Assembly (NCBI GenBank): GCA_014729205.1
Contig: WJKG01000240.1
Span: forward strand, 1-5,037
Direction of reading: 5' to 3'
Length of the DNA: 5,037 nt
Source of the DNA: a candidate division GN15 bacterium
GTDB lineage: Bacteria; Zixibacteria; MSB-5A5; GN15; FEB-12
The notes beneath the pieces are model-generated. The model was given only the letters and a program-made list of their open reading frames with translations. It had not been told where the DNA came from and did not search any database. Shown one piece after another: positions 1 through 5,037 of the stretch. Position 1 is the stretch's first letter; each line of letters opens with the position of its first letter. The translations under genes and the position numbers were made by a program.

Positions 1-1062
1 GGCAAGACCATTGTTGAGGGCGGTAATTGCCTGCGCGTCTGCCCCAAATATCCACAGAAGCTCTTTCAGTTCTCCACCACCACTGACATGCTGGACAACA
101 GCCAGCGGAAGTTCTACGCCATCGACCTCAAGGACCCAGCCGCCTTCGTACAGACCGGTGGCGAAACCGGGCTCGTTGGTTTGGATATCGACGTTGCCGA
201 TCACCACGATGCCCTCAACTGGATCGCCTCGACGTATTCTCCGGAGAACGATCGCATCCATGCGGGCACGGCTCGATCCGGAGTGCGCATCATCACGTTC
301 GCTCCCATACTCTCTGGCGACCTGTTCCCTTTGGCGGAAGTGATCGACTATCTGCTCAAACTGGGCAGTCAGGGACTCAATTGTCCGGTAGAAATTGAAT
401 TCGCCGTCAATTTGGGAACGCAGGAGAAGCGTGCGAAGGACTTCTACTTTCTGCAGATCAGGCCCATGACAAAAGCGGTGCACTTCGAGGATGTATCACT
501 CAAGACGGTCGACAAGTCGCGAGTGATCGGACGCAGCGAGAACACCCTCGGCAATATGCACGTGGACTATATCGATGATGTCATTCTTGTCGACCCGGAG
601 ACATTCGACCGCAGCAAGACGGTGGAGATCGCCGGCGAGGTTGCCAAACTGAACGCGCGCCTGCACAAGGAGAACCGGCAGTACCTGCTGATCGGACCCG
701 GTCGATGGGGTACGTCGGAAAAATGGCTCGGCATTCCGGTGCAGTGGCAGGACATTTCGGCGGCCCGGGTCATTGTCGAAGCTGCTTATGGGGACTTTTC
801 CCCGGACCCATCGTTTGGCACTCACTTCTTCCAGAATTTGACTTCATTTGAGATTGGCTACTTTACCGTCAACCAGGCCGTTGGTAACGGCTGGCTGGAC
901 TTTAGATGGCTGGAGAATCAGCGGGTGGCGTACAAGACCGATCACGTCAAACACCTGCGGCTGGACAAGCCGCTGGATATTCTCATCGATGGTCATGAGG
1001 GAGCCGGCGTTATCCTCCGTGACGCCGAGGTACCAGTCTACCGGACCAGTACTTCTGGTTGA
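1..1062 (+). CDS. PEP synthase-like PPDK_N (PEP/pyruvate-binding, ATP-grasp) protein, 3' part only
   Basis: The frame is open from base 1 and ends with TGA at 1060-1062, giving 353 visible residues; the N-terminus is off the left edge. The internal ATG at 88 is not the start, because homologous-looking sequence (GKTIVEGGNCLRVCPKYP) continues upstream of it. Residues 1-156 look like the end of the nucleotide-binding PPDK_N domain. The segment EIEFAV (131-136) followed by FYFLQIRPM (148-156) matches the ATP-grasp metal/nucleotide site of pyruvate phosphate dikinase relatives, where the Glu and Gln (here probably E133 and Q152) are conserved. Residues 157-353 are a different domain, with LLIGPGRWGTSEKWLGIPV (229-247) and GTHFFQNLTSFEIGYFTVN (273-291). 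From memory this is typical of PEP-synthase-annotated proteins in Bacteroidetes-type bacteria. No phosphohistidine swivel motif or PEP-binding TIM barrel is seen, so calling it a true PEP synthase would be unsafe; the catalysed reaction is unknown. The family call is firm and the function uncertain. Its 3' end overlaps the converging nucleosidase gene. Confidence 0.85.
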   Translation, partial: GKTIVEGGNCLRVCPKYPQKLFQFSTTTDMLDNSQRKFYAIDLKDPAAFVQTGGETGLVGLDIDVADHHDALNWIASTYSPENDRIHAGTARSGVRIITFAPILSGDLFPLAEVIDYLLKLGSQGLNCPVEIEFAVNLGTQEKRAKDFYFLQIRPMTKAVHFEDVSLKTVDKSRVIGRSENTLGNMHVDYIDDVILVDPETFDRSKTVEIAGEVAKLNARLHKENRQYLLIGPGRWGTSEKWLGIPVQWQDISAARVIVEAAYGDFSPDPSFGTHFFQNLTSFEIGYFTVNQAVGNGWLDFRWLENQRVAYKTDHVKHLRLDKPLDILIDGHEGAGVILRDAEVPVYRTSTSG

Positions 1063-1763
1063 GCAATACGCGGGACGGCTTCGATAAGCAGGCGGCACGT
1101 TAGATCAGAAGCATGCTCGAGGAATAGCACGAACTCACCGGCCGCACTCCCCTCCGACGTATCTGAGATCACACGCACAACCACAAACGGCACACGATTC
1201 ATAGCGCAGACCTGTCCCACTGCGCCACCTTCCATCTCGGTAGCTACGGCACCGAACTCGCGCTGCAGATAGCGAATGCGTTTGGCATCGGCGATAAAGG
1301 AATCACCAGTAGCAATAGTCCCGACCATCATCTGCGAGTCCACCTCTTCACGGGCTTCCATCGCTTCCCACGCATCGCACATCGCCCGGACCAGACGCGG
1401 GTCAGCTTCAAACAACCGGGTAAGATCCGGAATCTCCCCCGGCCTGCGACCAAAGGCAGTCAGATCTATATCGTGTTGCACAACGAAACTCGAAACGACC
1501 ATGTCCCCCTGGCACAGATTGGGTACGAGGCCCCCCGCCAGGCCGGTGAACACGACCGAATCAACCCCAAACCGGTCAATCAGGATCTGGGTCGCCACGG
1601 CCGCGTTGACCTTGCCCACTCCGGTACGAAGCAGGATAGCCTGGCGATCTTCGAAACTACCCAGATGGAATGTAATCCCTGATTGAACGACCGTTTGGTC
1701 GACCTGTGCATGCTCCAGGAGTCGCTGGAGTTCTTCATCGATAGCGCTTATCAGTCCGATCAT
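1038..1763 (-). CDS. mtnN: 5'-methylthioadenosine/S-adenosylhomocysteine nucleosidase (MTAN)
   Basis: The 241-residue product has the usual length for MTAN, a cytosolic enzyme that cleaves adenine from methylthioadenosine and S-adenosylhomocysteine. The N-terminus MIGLISAIDEEL matches the family start, with E11 at the position of the E. coli general acid E12. Also present are TGVGKVNAA (47-55), TGLAGGL (73-79), GDMVVSSFVVQHDIDLTAFG (86-105), the substrate-binding TEMEGGAV (175-182, with E176, M177 and E178) and VISDTSEG (198-205), with D201 matching catalytic D197. All key residues are intact. I chose the ATG at 1763 over an in-frame GTG at 1820, because family homology begins here and a weak GGGGAT ribosome site lies 7 bases upstream. 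It lies 61 bases downstream of the methyltransferase gene on the same strand, suggesting removal of the SAH made by that enzyme. A related nucleosidase such as futalosine hydrolase (MqnB) is less likely but not excluded. The last 25 bases overlap the convergent PPDK_N gene. Confidence 0.93.
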   Translation of the reverse strand: MIGLISAIDEELQRLLEHAQVDQTVVQSGITFHLGSFEDRQAILLRTGVGKVNAAVATQILIDRFGVDSVVFTGLAGGLVPNLCQGDMVVSSFVVQHDIDLTAFGRRPGEIPDLTRLFEADPRLVRAMCDAWEAMEAREEVDSQMMVGTIATGDSFIADAKRIRYLQREFGAVATEMEGGAVGQVCAMNRVPFVVVRVISDTSEGSAAGEFVLFLEHASDLTCRLLIEAVPRIAQPEVLVR

Positions 1764-1791
1764 TCTCGATATCCCCGGTTTGGTGCGTTTA

Positions 1792-1803
1792 CCGATATAT
1801 CGG
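1792..1803. repeat. Perfect 12-bp palindrome upstream of mtnN
   Basis: CCGATATATCGG is its own reverse complement. It sits in the 61-base gap between the methyltransferase stop and the mtnN ATG, 28 bases before that ATG. Two 6-bp palindromes lie right beside it: GGCGCC at 1802-1807 and CCATGG at 1806-1811. It could be an operator or a dimeric-protein site, but roughly one 12-bp palindrome is expected by chance in 5 kb, so function is unproven. There is no T-tract, so it is not an intrinsic terminator. Confidence 0.35.
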
Positions 1804-1824
1804 CGCCATGGTACATCCACTCAA

Positions 1825-2589
1825 CTATCGCGGTCGTTGAGCAGCCAGAACCAGATCATTGGATTTCTTGCTGAATCGCTTGGTAAACAGCAAGTTACCG
1901 TACTTCTTAACCGGCGAAAAGCCGACCTTATTCGCCGCCTCTACCAGGTAATCGGGCTCGAAGTTGTCGAAGTCATGGCGGAATACTTCGAGCTTCGGCG
2001 GAGTCTGGTTCAGATCAAGGCGCGTTACATAGACAGAGAAGTGCCGGCCGGTGCGTTCTCGAAAACGCTCATAGATGATGCCGTTGTTCTCAGTCGCCTT
2101 AATTGGGAGCAGCTCGCCGTCGTTGACGACACCATAATTGAGCGCCTGTAGAACCAACCAGCCTCCCGGCTTAAGGACGCGGTAGAAGTTCCTATACGCC
2201 CTCTTCAGATTGGACCGAGTCTCGACACCAACAATGGCATTGGCCAGACAGACGATCAGATCGAATTGCCCGGTCATGTTCTTGGGTAGTGACTCGAAAT
2301 ACCCTTTCACAAACTTCACGGGCAGACCACGAACCGCTGCGTGTCGGCTGGCCACCTGGATCATCGGTGCCTGACAATCCAACCCCACAGTCTCAACGCC
2401 TTGCTGTGCAAACAGACGTGTGGTAAGACCGGTGGCACAGCCTGCATCGAGCACCCGTGTTGGTTCGAAACGATCGATCATCGCTTTGACTTCATTGGCG
2501 TGATTCTTCTCACGTACAGCAGCATTCGTTACCAGATCGTATTCGTGGGCATATTTCTCGAAGGCAGAAGGATTCTTCTTCTTTGGCAT
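1825..2589 (-). CDS. Class I SAM-dependent methyltransferase, substrate unknown
   Basis: The 254-residue product has a complete Rossmann-type methyltransferase core. Motif I is RVLDAGCATGLTTRLF (45-60), the SAM-binding glycine loop. It is followed by TVGLD (67-71), whose terminal Asp normally binds the SAM ribose. Motif II is FDLIVCLANAI (109-119) and motif III is VLKPGGWLVLQ (138-148). The region after 150 (NYGVVNDGELLP, then a mixed beta stretch and a VEAANKVGFSPVKKYGN segment at 216-232) resembles the tail of Methyltransf_11/25-type small-molecule methyltransferases. The substrate cannot be assigned. The N-terminus is lysine-rich (MPKKKN) with no signal peptide or membrane segment, so it should be cytosolic. 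The ATG at 2589 has only a weak GGAT site 5 bases upstream. It starts 34 bases after the response regulator gene and ends 61 bases before mtnN, both on the same strand. The nucleosidase could clear its SAH by-product. Confidence 0.9.
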   Translation of the reverse strand: MPKKKNPSAFEKYAHEYDLVTNAAVREKNHANEVKAMIDRFEPTRVLDAGCATGLTTRLFAQQGVETVGLDCQAPMIQVASRHAAVRGLPVKFVKGYFESLPKNMTGQFDLIVCLANAIVGVETRSNLKRAYRNFYRVLKPGGWLVLQALNYGVVNDGELLPIKATENNGIIYERFRERTGRHFSVYVTRLDLNQTPPKLEVFRHDFDNFEPDYLVEAANKVGFSPVKKYGNLLFTKRFSKKSNDLVLAAQRPR

Positions 2590-2623
2590 TCTCTATCCGT
2601 TTCTGGTTTGATAGTAATCGACT

Positions 2624-3403
2624 TCAGATACCGAGTACTTCCCGTTCGTGCTCAAAACGGGACGGCTTCAGCTTGACGAGCCAGCCCTCGCCGTAGGCAT
2701 CCTGCAGCGCGATAACCGGATCATCGAGGACACGTTCATTGACCTCGACCACCGTCCCCGACAACGGTGACTGCACCGGATGCGAGCGCATATCCGATGT
2801 GAATATCTGCATAAAGACACTCCCCTGCCGGATTTCGTCACCGACGGTCGGCAGATACACATTTTGTACTTTGCCCAGAGTGGAGACGAAAGCGTGTTCG
2901 ACACCGAGCATGACCAGCTCGTCCTTTTGCACCATCATCCAGCAGTGATCCCCGACCGATTTGAGCTTGCCCGTCAGCCCGCCTTTGGTGGCGGTATCCT
3001 TGCCAGCCTTTTCATCTTCGCACTCAGAGCCCCGGACCAGGTCGGCGGCCCGGCCGACCACAGCCAGCAGCTCCTTTCGAGAGAACGGCTTGGCTATATA
3101 ATCGAATGCCCCGAGCTGCGTGGCCTGCAAAGCAGTGTTGATTGTGGCATAACCGGTGATCATGATGACCGGGATGCACGGGTGCGACTCGCGGACTTTG
3201 CGCATGAACTCGAGACCGTCGATCTCGGGCATCATCAGGTCGGTCAGGACGATATCGATCTTCTCAGCTTCGATCGCGTCGAGACCGTCCTGTGCAGACA
3301 GCACAGTCTTGATGTTGTACTCTTCCTTGCCGAGGTGCTTGGTCACACTGTCGAGCACTATCTGTTCATCGTCAACGACGAGTATGGTCATGTCACTGGC
3401 CAT
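2624..3403 (-). CDS. Response regulator: receiver domain fused to a GcvH-like (lipoyl-fold) domain
   Basis: The 259-residue product has two domains. Residues 5-124 form a CheY-type receiver with an intact active site: acidic pair D11/D12, phospho-acceptor D55 in VLTDLMMPEIDG, switch T83 in MITGYA, Y102, and K105 in IAKPFS. A hydrophilic linker (about 125-145) leads to a domain resembling glycine cleavage H protein (about 150-255). Its landmarks are LGVEHAFVSTLGKVQNVYLP (166-185), PLSGTVVEVNERVLDDP (213-229) and YGEGWLVKLKPS (237-248). At the lipoylation loop, where GcvH has ESVKAASD, this protein reads IFTSDMRSHPVQS (200-212). There is no lysine from 179 to 243, so it should not carry lipoate. 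No DNA-binding domain is present. Output is therefore probably by protein contact (inference). The ATG at 3403 is supported by a strong Shine-Dalgarno sequence. It follows the kinase gene by 22 bases and is its likely partner. Confidence 0.92.
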   Translation of the reverse strand: MASDMTILVVDDEQIVLDSVTKHLGKEEYNIKTVLSAQDGLDAIEAEKIDIVLTDLMMPEIDGLEFMRKVRESHPCIPVIMITGYATINTALQATQLGAFDYIAKPFSRKELLAVVGRAADLVRGSECEDEKAGKDTATKGGLTGKLKSVGDHCWMMVQKDELVMLGVEHAFVSTLGKVQNVYLPTVGDEIRQGSVFMQIFTSDMRSHPVQSPLSGTVVEVNERVLDDPVIALQDAYGEGWLVKLKPSRFEHEREVLGI

Positions 3404-3409
3404 TGCCGT

Positions 3410-3415
3410 ACCTCC
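3410..3415 (-). promoter_or_regulatory. Strong ribosome binding site of the receiver/GcvH-like gene
   Basis: The minus strand reads GGAGGT with 6 bases before the ATG at 3403. It fixes the start at 3403 rather than at the second Met four codons in. It is the best Shine-Dalgarno sequence in the visible gene cluster; the two downstream genes have weaker ones. It lies in the 22-base gap after the kinase stop codon. Confidence 0.85.
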
Positions 3416-3425
3416 ATACTACAAT

Positions 3426-5037
3426 CTATGCCGTAGCCTCCGGCAGGACAATCCTAAAAACGGCACCGCCGGTTCGACCCATATCGATCTCGATCTCCCC
3501 TTTGTGACGCTCCACAATTCCCCAGCTCACCGCCAGTCCAAGACCGTTCGTCCCTTTTGTTGAAAAGAACGGTTCAAAGACCTTGTCGATCAGATTCTCA
3601 GGAATCCCCGGACCGGTATCTTCCACGGCAATGATGCAGCTGCCCTTGCGACGGTCATGCTCCCCCCCCAGGTAAACGGTGCCCTTGCCATTCATGGCGT
3701 CGGAGGCGTTCAGCATGAGATTCAGCAGCACCTGGCTCAGCTGGTGCCGGTCCCCCATGATGTCGGGCATGTCCTGCTCGAGCTCTTTCTCTATCCGGAT
3801 ATTGTGGAACTGCGGCAGGCGTTCCACCAGCGATAGCGCCTGCTCGACCACCTCGACCGGGTTCAGCCGGTTCAGCTGCGGTGCATCCTGTCGAGCGAAA
3901 TCAAGCAGATTACGCACGATATCCCGACAGCGAAGGGTCTCCCTGATAATGACCTTTAGATCCACCTGGTGCGGCGAGTCTTCGGAGATATCATCGAGCA
4001 TATCCTCGGCGTAGGCGAGAATTCCGGTCAGCGGGTTATTTATCTCGTGGGCGACTCCGGCCGCCAGTTTGCCCAGTGCGCCGAGTTTTTCGGCCTGAAC
4101 GAGCTGATCCCGTAACTGCCGCTCCCGACTGGTGTCGCGCATGATAGTACAGGTGCCTGTAATCGTCCCCTCGTAATCAAACAAGGGAAAGCGCACAGTC
4201 TGGAAGTGGTGCACGTGGCCGTCGATCTCCACCTGTTCCTCATAGGTATGGTAGTCGTTGTCTCGCAGCACCTCCTGGTCGTGCCGTTTGATCGTTTGCG
4301 CCAGATCATTGGGCAAGATATCCTCGGGACGCCTGCCCACGAATTCGTCCGGTGTGCGGTGGAAGGCGTGAGCGATGACGGGGTTGACGATCACATAACG
4401 GCCCTCGAGATCTTTGATAGAAATCCAGTCGTGTGCGGAGTCGATGAAGCTGCGGAAACGATGCTCGGCGCTTTGAATCTCGCGCTGCAGCTTAACCTTC
4501 TCCGTGATGCGATGCCAGGTAGCCAGCACCGACTCAACCTCACCCTTGCTGCTTAACAGCGGCTTGCGCGTTACTTCCCAATAGGCCTCATTGGGCGGCT
4601 CCGTGTACCACACCATGACCTGAGGCTGAGCATTGTTGATCACATCGTCCAACCCTGCCTCAGCACCACGACACTGTTCGGCGAAGGCTGTATGTGCGAG
4701 CACGTCGTAGCAGGTCAAACCGACCACATCACTCTCGGTTCGATTAACGAATTCAGCGAAGCTCTTGTTGACCCGCCGGATCTTCCGATCACGTCCCAGC
4801 ACCACCGCCAGATCCGGCAGGCTATCGAACAGTTGCTGCAAGAACTGCCGCTCACGCTCAATACGCTTTTCCAGCTCCGTCTTTTCGATAAGTTGTCGTT
4901 TCTGCTCTTCCTGTGCGTTTAGCAGATCCCAGAAGATGTGGGCCGTAGTGTGATCGATCAGTTTGGTGCCGGCCGGGATAATCTTGTACAGCTCATTCAG
5001 CACCTCATCGCGACCGGTCAGTTCAATGTACAACTCA
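3426..5037 (-). CDS. Soluble PAS/PAS sensor histidine kinase, 5' end beyond the window
   Basis: The frame runs off the right edge. Residues are numbered from the TTG at 5033, which need not be the real start because a GAG codon precedes it in frame. Residues 1-37 are of unknown type, followed by a charged coiled-coil-like helix (about 38-66), PAS domain 1 (about 67-178) and PAS domain 2 (about 190-303). Next is a HisKA dimerisation helix with the phospho-acceptor H329 in AAGVAHEINNPLTG, then a HATPase_c domain. The ATPase boxes are all intact: N box LLNLMLNASDAM (N442), G1 EDTGPGIPE (471-479), F box VFEPFF (485-490) and G2 NGLGLA (496-501). This is the NtrB-like kinase type. No membrane segment or signal peptide is visible, so it probably senses a cytosolic cue through its PAS domains; the ligand is unknown. 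PAS 1 holds cysteines C108 and C121 but no clear metal motif. It ends at TAG 3426-3428, 22 bases before the response regulator it likely phosphorylates. Confidence 0.93.
   Translation of the reverse strand, partial: ELYIELTGRDEVLNELYKIIPAGTKLIDHTTAHIFWDLLNAQEEQKRQLIEKTELEKRIERERQFLQQLFDSLPDLAVVLGRDRKIRRVNKSFAEFVNRTESDVVGLTCYDVLAHTAFAEQCRGAEAGLDDVINNAQPQVMVWYTEPPNEAYWEVTRKPLLSSKGEVESVLATWHRITEKVKLQREIQSAEHRFRSFIDSAHDWISIKDLEGRYVIVNPVIAHAFHRTPDEFVGRRPEDILPNDLAQTIKRHDQEVLRDNDYHTYEEQVEIDGHVHHFQTVRFPLFDYEGTITGTCTIMRDTSRERQLRDQLVQAEKLGALGKLAAGVAHEINNPLTGILAYAEDMLDDISEDSPHQVDLKVIIRETLRCRDIVRNLLDFARQDAPQLNRLNPVEVVEQALSLVERLPQFHNIRIEKELEQDMPDIMGDRHQLSQVLLNLMLNASDAMNGKGTVYLGGEHDRRKGSCIIAVEDTGPGIPENLIDKVFEPFFSTKGTNGLGLAVSWGIVERHKGEIEIDMGRTGGAVFRIVLPEATA
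3662..3669. repeat. Eight-base homopolymer (poly-G on the coding strand) inside the kinase gene
   Basis: Eight consecutive C on the plus strand read as GGGGGGGG in the kinase coding strand, spanning codons for L455, G456, G457 and E458. It falls between the N box and the G1 box of the ATPase domain. A one-base slip there would remove the G1, F and G2 boxes. The frame is intact in this sequence. It may be chance or a slippage-prone site. Confidence 0.6.

Noticed and set aside
88..90. ATG as the start of the PPDK_N-like gene
   Set aside because: The frame is open from base 1, and the residues before this ATG fit the same family, so it is an internal Met.
496..825. A 109-codon minus-strand open frame within the PPDK_N-like gene
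   Set aside because: It is antisense to strongly conserved motifs of the PPDK_N-like protein and has no recognisable family or ribosome site.
1045..1059. Hairpin ACCAG-TACTT-CTGGT as a terminator between the convergent genes
   Set aside because: The stem is only five base pairs, there is no T-tract on either side, and it lies inside the PPDK_N coding region.
1764..1820. Extending mtnN by 19 residues to a GTG start at 1820
   Set aside because: The extra residues are basic and unlike MTAN N-termini, no ribosome site precedes the GTG, and family homology starts at the ATG at 1763.
2780..3436. A 218-codon plus-strand open frame opposite the response regulator
   Set aside because: It is antisense to a gene with intact receiver and GcvH-like motifs, shows no recognisable domain, and is a typical shadow of GC-rich codon use.
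5031..5033. TTG as the true start of the histidine kinase
   Set aside because: The frame stays open to the edge, and too little upstream sequence is visible to judge a ribosome site, so the gene is treated as 5'-truncated.

Overview
This window carries five protein-coding genes packed tightly on two strands. No RNA gene, mobile element or CRISPR array is visible. GC content looks mid-fifties percent by eye, and start codons and ribosome binding sites look bacterial. The family make-up suggests a mesophilic or environmental bacterium, perhaps of the FCB group (Zixibacteria-like) or a deltaproteobacterial-type lineage. It combines a PEP-synthase-like protein of the sort common in Bacteroidetes relatives, a soluble PAS histidine kinase, and a response regulator fused to a GcvH-like domain. 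The lineage is a low-confidence inference, because the window holds no taxonomic marker.

Layout: bases 1-1062 on the plus strand hold the 3' part of a PPDK_N-type (ATP-grasp, PEP/pyruvate-binding) protein whose start lies outside the window. Everything else is on the minus strand and reads right to left: a PAS/PAS histidine kinase (3426 to the right edge, 5' end cut off), then a receiver domain fused to a GcvH-like domain (2624-3403), then a class I SAM-dependent methyltransferase (1825-2589), then an MTA/SAH nucleosidase (1038-1763). Gaps between these four genes are 22, 34 and 61 bases, so they could be one operon. The last of them converges on the PPDK_N gene, and the two overlap tail to tail by 25 bases.

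Working together (inference): the kinase and the adjacent regulator form an apparent two-component pair. The regulator has no DNA-binding or enzymatic output domain. Its output half is a glycine-cleavage H-protein fold that has lost the lipoyl-carrying lysine, which points to a protein-interaction role. The methyltransferase would release S-adenosylhomocysteine, and the nucleosidase downstream would destroy it, a sensible pairing for relieving product inhibition. Whether signalling and methylation are functionally linked cannot be told from this window.

The most unusual item is the receiver/GcvH-like fusion. The next is the PPDK_N-like protein, whose C-terminal half lacks the phosphohistidine and TIM-barrel domains of a true PEP synthase. 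No intergenic stretch longer than 61 bases exists.
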